DNA from: Candidatus Metaruminococcus caecorum
GTDB taxonomy: Bacteria > Bacillota > Clostridia > Oscillospirales > Ruminococcaceae
Assembly: GCA_904420045.1 (NCBI GenBank)
Contig: CAJFTY010000024.1
Coordinates: forward strand, 64,524 to 125,713
Direction: 5' to 3'
Length of the DNA stretch: 61,190 nt
Shown here: positions 1 to 8,625 of the stretch, piece by piece
Numbering within the stretch: the stretch's first letter is position 1
Layout: every line of letters begins with the position of its first letter
Notes under the pieces: model-generated
The model's database searches: none
What the model saw: only the letters and a program-made list of their open reading frames with translations
What the model was told of the DNA's origin: nothing
Made by a program: the position numbers and the translations under genes

Positions 1-834
1 TCCGTAAACGGCTTGGGTCGGTTCCGGTGCAACGCCTATAAACAGCGAGGCTCCCTGGCGGCGGTGCTGCGGGTGGTGTCCTTTGAACTTCCCGATCCGG
101 CGCAGATGCACATCCCCGACCAGGTGATCGACCTGTACCAAAAGAAAAAGGGGCTGGTGCTGATTACCGGCCCGGCTGGGAGTGGAAAATCCACCACCCT
201 GGCATGCATGATCGACAAGATCAACAAAACCTGCAACTACCATGTTATTACCATCGAGGATCCTATTGAGTATATTCATTCCCATAAAAAAAGCATTGTC
301 AGCCAGCGGGAGGTTTCCAACGATACAGCGGACTACGCAAACGCCCTGCGGGCCGCACTGCGTCAATCCCCCAACGTGATCCTTCTGGGAGAGATGCGGG
401 ACTTTGAGACTATTCAGACCGCTTTGACCGCTGCGGAAACCGGCCAGCTGGTGCTGTCCACCCTGCACACAGTGGGGGCCGCCAATACCATCGACCGGAT
501 CATCGACGTGTTTCCGGCCAATCAGCAGCAGCAAATCCGGGTGCAGCTGTCCATGGTGCTTCAGGCGGTGGTGTCCCAGCACCTGATTCCCACCGTGGAC
601 GGAGGACTGATCCCCGCGTTTGAAGTGATGACAGCCAACAGCGCCATCCGGAACATGATTCGGGAGTCCAAGATTCACCAGCTGGACAACGCCATTTACG
701 CGGGGGCTGCTCAGGGAATGGTCACCATGGACGCCAGTATTCTGCGGCTGTATCAGCAGGGCAGGATCTCCCGGGAAAATGCGCTGATGTATGCCTCCAA
801 CCCGGAAGTGCTGGCCAAAAGGATGACCCCGTAA
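1..834 (+). CDS. pilT: Type IV pilus retraction ATPase PilT, 5'-truncated by the window edge
   Basis: The reading frame is open at base 1, so the N-terminus lies outside the window. What remains is the ATPase core of a secretion-superfamily (PilT/GspE) hexameric ATPase, which powers pilus retraction on the cytoplasmic face of the membrane. Visible motifs in order are Walker A GPAGSGKST, the Asp box IEDPIEY, the atypical Walker B GEMRD and the His box LSTLHT. AIRNMIRESK near the C-terminus closely matches the PilT-specific AIRNLIR signature and favours PilT over the assembly ATPase PilB. An intrinsic terminator follows the stop directly, so this is the last gene of its transcription unit. Family assignment is firm; whether it serves twitching or DNA uptake cannot be judged without the rest of the operon. 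Confidence 0.92.
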   Translation, partial: SVNGLGRFRCNAYKQRGSLAAVLRVVSFELPDPAQMHIPDQVIDLYQKKKGLVLITGPAGSGKSTTLACMIDKINKTCNYHVITIEDPIEYIHSHKKSIVSQREVSNDTADYANALRAALRQSPNVILLGEMRDFETIQTALTAAETGQLVLSTLHTVGAANTIDRIIDVFPANQQQQIRVQLSMVLQAVVSQHLIPTVDGGLIPAFEVMTANSAIRNMIRESKIHQLDNAIYAGAAQGMVTMDASILRLYQQGRISRENALMYASNPEVLAKRMTP

Positions 835-851
835 GCCGAGCACATCAATCT

Positions 852-881
852 GCCGGACGGTATACCCGTCCGGCGTTTTTT
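852..881 (+). terminator. Intrinsic terminator after pilT
   Basis: A 9-bp GC-rich stem (GCCGGACGG / CCGTCCGGC) with a 5-nt loop is followed by six T residues. It sits 18 nt past the pilT stop and ends that transcript. Confidence 0.9.
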
Positions 882-1011
882 CTGGTTGCACGAAGTTTTT
901 GGAAAGAAAGCTTGTCAAACAGTTGATAATCGTCGATGAATCGCAAAAGAAATTGGACAATATCCATAAAAAAGAAGTCGGTAATTCTATAAGAGGGAGC
1001 CTGATTTTTAA

Positions 1012-1040
1012 TTGCAATGGCCTGTGAAAGATGATACAAT
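1012..1040 (+). promoter_or_regulatory. Sigma-A promoter for the MoxR operon
   Basis: TTGCAA (1012-1017), a 17-bp spacer and TACAAT (1035-1040). The leader of about 130 nt contains an inverted repeat, GGAAGGA (1082-1088) / TCCTTCC (1093-1099). Together with the pilT terminator this accounts for the 339-bp gap before the MoxR gene; nothing else was seen there. Confidence 0.65.
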
Positions 1041-1173
1041 TTAGTGGTGAATTGTAAAATGGAAACAAAATAAGTTCCATGGGAAGGACATATCCTTCCG
1101 AAGCAATCTTATTTTAAAAGAAAGGATATCGTCCCTTTTCAATCTGTCAGCGGGATGATAGCGGGTGTAAATT

Positions 1174-2145
1174 ATGGCACAGGAAACCAACAACAATCTG
1201 CATTTGGAAAACGTATCCCCCAAGGCCGTTCAAGTCATGGAGGAAGTCAAAAAAGTGATCGTGGGTAAAGATGCGATCATCGAAAAGGTGCTGATCGCGA
1301 TTTTGTCCAAAGGCCACGTGTTGATTGAGGATATTCCGGGCGTTGGTAAAACTACGCTGGCGCTGGCCTTTTCCAAGGCCATGTCCCTGGATTACCGGCG
1401 GCTTCAGTTCACCCCCGACGTGCTGCCCACAGACGTGACGGGATTTTCGGTCTACAACAAAGCGACCGATAGCTTTACATATAAACCCGGTGCGGCGGTC
1501 TGCAACCTGTTTTTGGCGGATGAAATCAACCGTACGTCCTCCAAAACCCAGTCCGCACTGTTGGAGGTCATGGAAGAAGGCCGCGTGACCGTGGACGGTA
1601 TCACCCGTGAGATGCCCAAGCCCTATCTGGTCATCGCCACCCAGAACCCCATTGGCTCCATCGGAACCCAGATGCTGCCGGAATCCCAGCTGGACCGGTT
1701 TATGATCCGGCTGACCATGGGGTACCCCGACGCCCAGAGCGAAATTGACATCGTAAAAGGGAAACAACAGGCCAATCCTTTGGAGACCGTGAACGCCGTG
1801 GTTACCGGCGAGGATATTGTCGCCATGCAGGACTTGGTGGAGCAGATCTACGTCCATGACGCGGTGTACGCATACATGGTGGCCCTTGCCAACGCCACCC
1901 GTGTGCATCCGCTGCTGGAACTGGGCGTCAGCCCCCGGGGCACCATCGCCCTGGCCAGGATGTCCCAGGCGCACGCGTTCATGAAAGGCCGGGATTATGT
2001 CACGCCCGACGACGTGCAGTCTGTATTCCACGACGTTGTGGAGCACCGTGTTCTGTTAAGCCCCAAAGCAAGGGTCAACGATGTGACTGCTGCGATGATT
2101 CTCGATGAAATCCAAAGCCAAGTGGAGCTTCCCGTTGTAAAATAA
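1174..2145 (+). CDS. MoxR-family AAA+ ATPase
   Basis: A 323-aa AAA+ ATPase of the MoxR/RavA group. Walker A (PGVGKTT) lies near residue 50 and Walker B (LFLADEINR) near residue 115. The conserved ATQNP (sensor 1) and the arginine-rich ESQLDRF follow, with a helical lid at the C-terminus. MoxR proteins act as chaperone-like ATPases that mature partner complexes in the cytoplasm. It is the first gene of a three-gene unit with a DUF58 protein and a membrane transglutaminase, the classic MoxR-DUF58-transglutaminase grouping. ATG at 1174 is the first in-frame start; the ribosome-binding site is weak (GCGGGTG). The substrate is unknown. Confidence 0.92.
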   Translation: MAQETNNNLHLENVSPKAVQVMEEVKKVIVGKDAIIEKVLIAILSKGHVLIEDIPGVGKTTLALAFSKAMSLDYRRLQFTPDVLPTDVTGFSVYNKATDSFTYKPGAAVCNLFLADEINRTSSKTQSALLEVMEEGRVTVDGITREMPKPYLVIATQNPIGSIGTQMLPESQLDRFMIRLTMGYPDAQSEIDIVKGKQQANPLETVNAVVTGEDIVAMQDLVEQIYVHDAVYAYMVALANATRVHPLLELGVSPRGTIALARMSQAHAFMKGRDYVTPDDVQSVFHDVVEHRVLLSPKARVNDVTAAMILDEIQSQVELPVVK

Positions 2146-2173
2146 GCGATTTGTTCAGAAGTGGAGATTTGCT

Positions 2174-3361
2174 ATGTCAAAAACCAGAGTGCTGTATGGG
2201 GTACTGCTGATCAGCGCCTTGATGTTCTTCGTTCTGTACGTGGATATGCTGTCGATCATCGTGCTGCTGCTGGTGCTGATCCTGCCGCTGGTCATGCTGG
2301 CGATTATCGCCATGACAAGCGCGGGCATCCGTGCGAACATCACCTCCCCGGTGGCGGTGGCGACCAAAGACGAGGGAACCCGGGTAGAAATTCAGGTGGA
2401 GAATTTTTCCTTTTTTCCTGTGGCCAACGCCAGAATGACCGTCTGCTATAAAAACAACTTTTCCAATCAGGAAGAAACCGAATACATCACCATCCCCATT
2501 CACGCAAACAACAAAGAAAAAATATCCTTTGAGCTGTCCTCCGCGCACTGCGGAACTGTGACGGTGGAGCTCAGACGGATTCAGTTGTACGACTTTTTCA
2601 AGCTGTTCTGCATCCGCAAGCGGATTGGCAAAAGCTGCAGCGTCCTGGTGATGCCTCAGACGTATGACCTGGACGTGGCGGTGGACCGCAACTCCGACTA
2701 CATCGCCGAGAGCGAGATGTTCTCCAAGCTCAAAAGCGGCGACGATCCATCGGAGGTCTTTAACATCCGCGATTACGCGGGCGGCGATAAATTAAACCGC
2801 ATTCACTGGAAGCTGAGCTCCAAGCTGGGCGATCTTCTGGTCAAGGAGTATTCCCTCCCGGTCAGCCATTCGTTCCTGATTTTGGTGGAGCTCTATATCG
2901 ACCCCACCAAGAACAACCCGATGGAGTATCTGGACACCATTGTGGAAACGGTGTTTTCCCTGTCCCGGCTGCTGGTGCAGCGGGAAACAGCCCATTTTAT
3001 CGGATGGTATGATTCCGGGGACGGCGCGTTTTATAAAGAAGAAATTCACACAGAACAGGATGCGTTTACCGCCATCGCCAAGCTTTTGGAGGCTCATACC
3101 AACAGCGACGGCAATTACACCCTGGATTACCATCACAAAGTGGATCGCCACACCCAGTACTCCCATGTGGTGTATGTTACATCCCGGATTACCCAGGATG
3201 TGCTGTCCCGCTGCGGGGAGTACCAGAAGATGGCGCCCATGTCTGTTTTGCACGTTACCAACGATGTAGACGAACAACCGAATCTGACTTCCTCCTCGGT
3301 GGAGGTCATTCCTCTTCAGGTAGGCGCGGTACAGTTCAGTCTTCGCTCGCTTGTGCTGTAG
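2174..3361 (+). CDS. DUF58 domain membrane protein
   Basis: A 395-aa protein with two closely spaced N-terminal membrane helices (about residues 7-45), an extracytoplasmic-type beta domain, then the DUF58 core. Its hallmark is visible as VFNIRDYAGGDKLNRIHWK around residues 195-215. The C-terminal part resembles a vWA-like fold as in other DUF58 proteins. These proteins are the regular partners of MoxR ATPases and membrane transglutaminases; their biochemical role is not established. The gene starts 28 nt after moxR and its stop is followed after 13 nt by the transglutaminase start, so co-translation is likely. Confidence 0.88.
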   Translation: MSKTRVLYGVLLISALMFFVLYVDMLSIIVLLLVLILPLVMLAIIAMTSAGIRANITSPVAVATKDEGTRVEIQVENFSFFPVANARMTVCYKNNFSNQEETEYITIPIHANNKEKISFELSSAHCGTVTVELRRIQLYDFFKLFCIRKRIGKSCSVLVMPQTYDLDVAVDRNSDYIAESEMFSKLKSGDDPSEVFNIRDYAGGDKLNRIHWKLSSKLGDLLVKEYSLPVSHSFLILVELYIDPTKNNPMEYLDTIVETVFSLSRLLVQRETAHFIGWYDSGDGAFYKEEIHTEQDAFTAIAKLLEAHTNSDGNYTLDYHHKVDRHTQYSHVVYVTSRITQDVLSRCGEYQKMAPMSVLHVTNDVDEQPNLTSSSVEVIPLQVGAVQFSLRSLVL

Positions 3362-3374
3362 AGGAGGTCTGAAG

Positions 3375-5885
3375 ATGAATTTGTTTAAAAAATCATCGGC
3401 GCAGCCCTTTTCGCAGATGAGCAGAAAAATTGACAACGGCATTACCCTGAACAATCTGGAAATGTCGGCAGAAAAATCCAAAAAGCCTCTGTTTGCGATG
3501 ATCGTGCAGTTTGTCATCGTGCTGCTGGGCACTTTGGGCGCGATGTACACGTTTATCACGTTCTTTGACATCGTGCACTTTAAGCCTACCCTGATCGTGT
3601 GCAGCGTGATTTTCAGCGTGCTGTTCACCCTGCTGTACTCTGCAAAGACCTATGTCAAGTTTACTCTGCCGATTGTGTCTTTGCTGTTTATTGTGGTGAT
3701 TATTGTTTTTAACCGGGACGTGGCCATGGGCTTTAACCTGGTGAAAAACCTGCTGGTTTCGGGGATTAACGTGGCGATGGGGTACTCTTTCCCGGTGGAT
3801 GTGTTCCCCTACGCGTTGGAGTATGCCAAGAGCATCTCGATCTTTTTGATTCTGGCTATGTTCTTTTTAACCGCTTTGATCGGTTTTGCGGTTGTGTACC
3901 GGCCCAATGTGTTTTTGGTGCTTTTGGTCACCTTCCCGCTGTTCGAAGTGGGCATGTTTTTCGGAATCGTTCCCTCGTATATGCCGCTGGCGATGTTGCT
4001 GGCGTGCTGGACCTCGGTTCTGGCCATGCAGATGGCCTCCTCCCGGTTTTTGTGGCGTAATAAGAACGCGCAGTTTGAAACCAATGGCAACAAACACTTT
4101 TACGCCAAATCGGAATCCAAGCAGGGCATGATCATCGGTACCGGTGTCGTCATGGCTGTGGCCACCCTGCTTGTGTTTGGACTGACCACTTTTGTGCTGA
4201 CTCAAACCAACTTTACCCGTCCCCCTGAAGTGGACGTTCTCCGCGCAGATATTAAAAACGGCGTGGATGATCTGTTCTACAAGGACAACGACATGGATGA
4301 CAGCATGGGCGGTATTAATGAAGGAAAGCTGGAAAAGGTCGACAAGCGGATTGTCAAAAACCAGATTCACCTTCAGGCAGAGCTTCCATACAGCAAAAGC
4401 GGAACCTATTTAAAAGGCTATGTGGGCATTAACTACACCGGTTCCAACTGGGAAAGCCTGACCAACCGGCAAAAAAGCGAATACGCCGGCATGCTGAACT
4501 CTCTGAGCAGCCAGGGGCTGAGCCCTCAGCGCATGGACGGTCTACTTTTAGATGCCATGAAAGATCGGAATGAAACGGTGAACAACGCCCTGGGCCAGGC
4601 GAAAATTACCAACCTGATGGCCAAGAAGAACTACTCCTACCTGCCGTACACCTCTTTCTTAAAGGGTGGGTCTGAGATGGATTTCATCGAGGACTCCATG
4701 ACGGTTATCCGGGGGAAGGACACCTACAGCGTTCCTTTTTACGGCGATTATTCCTCGATGAAGGATTACATTGAGACCAGCCCCCTGCGGAAAAACGATC
4801 AGGTGAGCAAGGCGATCCAGGAGTACGACAAGTACGTCAAAGACGTGTATACCCAGCTCCCCAACAAGGGTCTGGAAGAAATTAAAGAGATGTATTCCTC
4901 CCTGGAATACAACAGTGTGGAAGAACTGGGCCGCAACATCCGGCAGTACCTGGCCACCAGCACCGTGTATTCCACGACCTCTACCCGTGTTCCCCGGGGA
5001 ACGGATTTTGTCGACTTTTTCTTAAAGAGCACCAAGCAGGGCTTTTGCACCCATTACGCCACGGCGGCTACTGTGATGTTCCGCGCGGCGGGGGTTCCCG
5101 CCCGGTATGTGGAAGGATATCTTGTATTTCCCAGCGACTATGAAAACAGCAAGGGGAATACGGTGAAAACCGATCTGTCCGGCGTGGGGAAATCCGGTAC
5201 GCAGGACAGCGTCGTGGTCAACATCAGCGACAACAACGCCCATGCGTGGGTGGAATATTACAAAGAAGGCGTGGGCTGGGTGCCCTTTGAGGTCACACCC
5301 GGTTTCTACACCGAAAATGTCACCCAGGTCAACCCAGAGCCTGAACCGCAGCCGCAGCCCGAAGAGGAAACTGACGAGCCTGTGGAAGAGGAACCCGAGA
5401 TTAGCCCGGAGGATCTGGCGAAACAGCGTAAAGAACAGGCGATCAAGCTGGCGATCCAGATCATCGTGACGATTGTCATCATCGCTGCATTTGTGGCGCT
5501 GCTCTGGCTGCTGATCGTATTCCGCAGAAGCCATGCGAACAAAAAGCGCGTGAAGAGCTTTACCACCAGCGACAGACGTCAAAATGTGGTCAACGCATAC
5601 GCCTACCTGAAAAAGGTACTGAGCTTTGCGGGGCTTGATAACAGCAAAAACCATCCGTATATGCAGTTTGCGGATGAAATTGCCTACGCGTATCCCTTTG
5701 TGGATCAGGAGGATTCCCGCCGAGCGATGCGCACTTATCTGAAGGCATCCTTCAGCCGGCAGGAGATCACCCCGGAGGAAATGGAGCATGCGGTGGAATT
5801 CAGCAAGCGGTTTGCCATGAAGCTGTATCCCAAGCTGACGAATTCCCAGAAGATCACCTATCTGTATATTAAAAATCTGTATTAA
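3375..5885 (+). CDS. Membrane-bound transglutaminase-like protein (TgpA type)
   Basis: An 836-aa protein. ATG at 3375 is chosen because GAGGAGG sits at 3361-3367; an upstream in-frame TTG would overlap DUF58. About six membrane helices fill residues 35-270, followed by a long extracytoplasmic region, the transglutaminase core, a Pro/Glu-rich linker (residues about 655-685), one more helix and a C-terminal cytoplasmic domain. The catalytic Cys558 is in GFCTHYA and His623 in NAHAW. The third catalytic position is Glu639 (WVPFEVTP), where many relatives have Asp. The family forms or breaks isopeptide/peptide bonds near the envelope, possibly on cell-wall substrates. Last gene of the MoxR unit. 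Confidence 0.87.
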   Translation: MNLFKKSSAQPFSQMSRKIDNGITLNNLEMSAEKSKKPLFAMIVQFVIVLLGTLGAMYTFITFFDIVHFKPTLIVCSVIFSVLFTLLYSAKTYVKFTLPIVSLLFIVVIIVFNRDVAMGFNLVKNLLVSGINVAMGYSFPVDVFPYALEYAKSISIFLILAMFFLTALIGFAVVYRPNVFLVLLVTFPLFEVGMFFGIVPSYMPLAMLLACWTSVLAMQMASSRFLWRNKNAQFETNGNKHFYAKSESKQGMIIGTGVVMAVATLLVFGLTTFVLTQTNFTRPPEVDVLRADIKNGVDDLFYKDNDMDDSMGGINEGKLEKVDKRIVKNQIHLQAELPYSKSGTYLKGYVGINYTGSNWESLTNRQKSEYAGMLNSLSSQGLSPQRMDGLLLDAMKDRNETVNNALGQAKITNLMAKKNYSYLPYTSFLKGGSEMDFIEDSMTVIRGKDTYSVPFYGDYSSMKDYIETSPLRKNDQVSKAIQEYDKYVKDVYTQLPNKGLEEIKEMYSSLEYNSVEELGRNIRQYLATSTVYSTTSTRVPRGTDFVDFFLKSTKQGFCTHYATAATVMFRAAGVPARYVEGYLVFPSDYENSKGNTVKTDLSGVGKSGTQDSVVVNISDNNAHAWVEYYKEGVGWVPFEVTPGFYTENVTQVNPEPEPQPQPEEETDEPVEEEPEISPEDLAKQRKEQAIKLAIQIIVTIVIIAAFVALLWLLIVFRRSHANKKRVKSFTTSDRRQNVVNAYAYLKKVLSFAGLDNSKNHPYMQFADEIAYAYPFVDQEDSRRAMRTYLKASFSRQEITPEEMEHAVEFSKRFAMKLYPKLTNSQKITYLYIKNLY

Positions 5886-5888
5886 GCA

Positions 5889-5926
5889 AACAATACCCAC
5901 GCCTATAAAAAGGCGTGGGTATTGTT
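5889..5926. terminator. Long hairpin ending the MoxR operon
   Basis: A 16-bp perfect stem (AACAATACCCACGCCT and its complement) with a 6-nt loop starts 3 nt past the stop. The trailing T tract is poor, so this may be a bidirectional or mRNA-stabilising hairpin rather than a strong terminator. Confidence 0.6.
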
Positions 5927-6026
5927 GATTGCCAAGCGGTTGCAGGGAAAGGCGCCCCCTGAATGGAAAATCTGACAAGATGAGTAGAGGGAATACAGAA
6001 AATCAAGGATGAAGGAGGAATATCCT

Positions 6027-6758
6027 ATGGAAACGTATATGCGAATTTTTCAAGCGCTGGACGATATGCAGTTAGGTGATGGGACAAACGAATTGCTGTG
6101 GGACTATCTAGCTGTCCTTTATTTGAACGGCCAGATTATGGAGGATTATATGCTGCTGCAAAATGGTGAATGCTACACGGCGCTGTTTACCCTGCCGGAA
6201 TCCGATTCCCTCAATGAGAAATACAAAAATCGTTATGTAAAAGAGCAGGAGAAAAAAGTCAAGGCACATTTTTCCATAGGACAACTGGAGAAGGTTGGAA
6301 AAAACGGGGAAAACATGAATGTTTGCCACTGTGAATGCCCATCCTGGTATATGCTGTATGCTGAACACGGATCGAGTGAAAGTCCGGTTTACTGCGGCGA
6401 CTGCGGCAATGCAATCCCCCTTTACAGGCTTCCGCATTTCGATGGGGAAGAGGAATATTACCGTCTGATCGACTGGCAGAGGGCATATCGTGCGGTGGAC
6501 AGGCTGTGGATGTATGGCCTGTCCGACCGGTTTACTCTTCGACAACTGCGTGATCCCAACTCGCAGTTGTCGAAGGACGCAATGGGCATGAGAAAGGAGC
6601 TGGAACAAAAACTGGGTAAGCCGGTTTACTACTTTCTGTTTCATAACCAAAAGCCTATGAAGGGGTGCCCCGCTTGCGGTGGAACATGGAGCGCTTCTCC
6701 AAACAGCCAACTCGCGGAGAATCTTTGTCCAAACTGCCGCCTGGCCGCTGACGAATAA
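6027..6758 (+). CDS. DUF2310-like zinc-ribbon protein
   Basis: A 243-aa protein. The ATG at 6027 has AAGGAGG eight bases upstream; an earlier in-frame ATG at 6009 would place that ribosome site inside the gene. Two metal-binding clusters are visible: CHCEC...YCGDCGN in the middle and GCPACGG...LCPNCR at the C-terminus. This arrangement matches the DUF2310 family of Zn-ribbon proteins, described only as possible nucleic-acid binders. No membrane segment or signal peptide is present. It stands alone between two hairpins, so it is probably monocistronic. The family assignment comes from the cysteine pattern and general layout; no function is claimed. Confidence 0.65.
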   Translation: METYMRIFQALDDMQLGDGTNELLWDYLAVLYLNGQIMEDYMLLQNGECYTALFTLPESDSLNEKYKNRYVKEQEKKVKAHFSIGQLEKVGKNGENMNVCHCECPSWYMLYAEHGSSESPVYCGDCGNAIPLYRLPHFDGEEEYYRLIDWQRAYRAVDRLWMYGLSDRFTLRQLRDPNSQLSKDAMGMRKELEQKLGKPVYYFLFHNQKPMKGCPACGGTWSASPNSQLAENLCPNCRLAADE

Positions 6759-6767
6759 GACAAACAC

Positions 6768-6797
6768 AAAGCCAGTCGATGTTTTCGGCTGGCTTTC
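6768..6797 (+). terminator. Weak hairpin after the zinc-ribbon gene
   Basis: AAAGCCAG pairs with CTGGCTTT across a 14-nt loop containing a further C-G step. It is followed only by TCCC, so it is a modest terminator candidate. Confidence 0.4.
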
Positions 6798-6888
6798 CCT
6801 TGAACTGACCGGGGAGCTATGTTACAATAATTGGGAGATTTTGCCCCGTTTTCCAAACGGTAATTCTGACTGGATAAGGAACGATGGA

Positions 6889-8625
6889 ATGTTTAAGCTG
6901 ATACGGTATTTAAAGCCCTTTAAAAAACAGGTGATTTTAGGGCCCATCTTTAAGTTAATGGAGGCTATTTTTGAACTGATTGTGCCGCTGGTCATGGCAC
7001 GGATCATCGACGTGGGCGTCCACAGTCGGGATGTGGGCTACGTGCTGAAAATGGGCGGTCTGATGGTACTGCTGGGCGTGGTGGGTTTAGGATGTGCCCT
7101 GACCTGTCAGTACTTTGCGGCCAGGGCCTCTCAGGGAGTGGGAACCCTGCTGCGAAACGACCTGTTTGCGCATATTGGAAAGCTATCCCACTCCCAGATC
7201 GACAGTGTGGGCACCGCGTCGCTGATCACCCGGGTGACCAACGATGTCAATCAGCTTCAGGTGGCGGTAGCCATGCTGATCCGTCTGGTGGTGCGGGCGC
7301 CCTTCTTGGTGCTGGGTGCAGCGGTGATGGCCATGCTTTTAGACTTAAAGCTGTCGCTGGTGTTTTTGGCGGCGGTGCCGCTGGTGGCGCTTACCCTGTA
7401 TCTGGTGATGAGCCGTTCCACCCCCTTTTATAAAACCATTCAGAAAAAACTGGACAAAATCGCCCTGATTACCCGGGAGAACCTGGAGGGCGTGCGGGTC
7501 ATTCGGGCCTTTTCCAAGCAGGAATCCGAAATGGAACGGTTTGATGAGGCCAGCGGCGACCTGGCCAAATCCGCCGTGCGGGTGGGCAGAATCTCCGCGC
7601 TGCTCAACCCCATTACCTATGTAATTATGAACGGGGCAATCCTGGCCATCCTGTGGTTCGGGGGCATGCGGGTCCAGTCCGGCGCGCTGATGCAGGGCCA
7701 GATTATCGCCTTTGTCAACTATATGACCCAGATCCTGCTGGCGCTGGTGGTGCTGGCAAACCTGGTTGTGATCTTTACCAAGGCCGCGGCCTCCGCCGTC
7801 AGGGTCAACGAGATCTTCGCCATGGAGCCCAGCCTCACCGACCGGGGGAACACCCAGAAATCACCCGTTCCCGGAGCGCCAAAAATCGAGTTTCAGGACG
7901 TCTCGTTTTCCTACTATGGAAAGGGGCAGGAGGAAGCCCTTTCCCATGTTTCGGTGTCCATCCCGGAGGGGCAGACCGTGGGGATCATTGGAGGTACCGG
8001 CTCGGGTAAATCCACCCTGGTCAACCTGATTCCCCGGTTTTACGAGGCTACGGGGGGGAAAATTCTGGTGGATGGAGTGGACGTGCGGGACTATCCCTTC
8101 GAGCAGCTCCGGGAGCAGATCGGAATGGTTCCCCAGCGGGCAGTGCTGTTCGAGGGGACCATCGCCTCCAACCTGCGGTGGGCCAAAGAGGACGCGGAGG
8201 AGGCAGAGCTTATGCGGGTCCTAGACACCGCTCAGGCCAGGGAGTTTGTGGATAAACTTCCCGAGGGGCTGGACACTCCGGTGGTGCAGGGAGGCAAAAA
8301 CCTGTCCGGCGGCCAAAAGCAGCGGCTGACCATTGCCCGGGCGCTGGTGGGCGGTCCTAAAATTTTAATTCTGGACGATAGCGCCAGCGCTTTGGACTTT
8401 GCCACCGACGCGGCCCTTCGCCGGGCGCTCAAACAGGATACCAAGGGTATGACGGTGCTGATGGTATCCCAGCGGGCGGCCACGGTCAAGGGCGCAGATC
8501 AGATCATCGTGCTGGACGACGGAAACGTGGCGGGGATTGGCTCCCACCAGGAGCTGATGGACGCCTGCGATGTCTATCGGGAAATCTGCCTGTCCCAGCT
8601 GAGCGCAGAGGAGGCGGTTCAGTGA
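6889..8625 (+). CDS. ABC exporter half-transporter with a degenerate catalytic site (subunit 1)
   Basis: A 578-aa type IV ABC exporter: six membrane helices (to about residue 310) fused to an ATPase domain. ATG at 6889 follows AAGGA by 8 nt. Walker A GGTGSGKST starts near residue 368 and the canonical signature LSGGQ near 472. The catalytic Glu after Walker B is Asp497 (LILDDSAS), and the switch His is Gln528 (VSQRAAT). Both changes are the known hallmark of the degenerate nucleotide site in heterodimeric exporters such as TM287/288 and BmrCD. The stop overlaps the start of the partner gene (GTGA), so the two are translationally coupled. The exported substrate cannot be read from sequence; multidrug or lipid export is typical. 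Confidence 0.93.
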   Translation: MFKLIRYLKPFKKQVILGPIFKLMEAIFELIVPLVMARIIDVGVHSRDVGYVLKMGGLMVLLGVVGLGCALTCQYFAARASQGVGTLLRNDLFAHIGKLSHSQIDSVGTASLITRVTNDVNQLQVAVAMLIRLVVRAPFLVLGAAVMAMLLDLKLSLVFLAAVPLVALTLYLVMSRSTPFYKTIQKKLDKIALITRENLEGVRVIRAFSKQESEMERFDEASGDLAKSAVRVGRISALLNPITYVIMNGAILAILWFGGMRVQSGALMQGQIIAFVNYMTQILLALVVLANLVVIFTKAAASAVRVNEIFAMEPSLTDRGNTQKSPVPGAPKIEFQDVSFSYYGKGQEEALSHVSVSIPEGQTVGIIGGTGSGKSTLVNLIPRFYEATGGKILVDGVDVRDYPFEQLREQIGMVPQRAVLFEGTIASNLRWAKEDAEEAELMRVLDTAQAREFVDKLPEGLDTPVVQGGKNLSGGQKQRLTIARALVGGPKILILDDSASALDFATDAALRRALKQDTKGMTVLMVSQRAATVKGADQIIVLDDGNVAGIGSHQELMDACDVYREICLSQLSAEEAVQ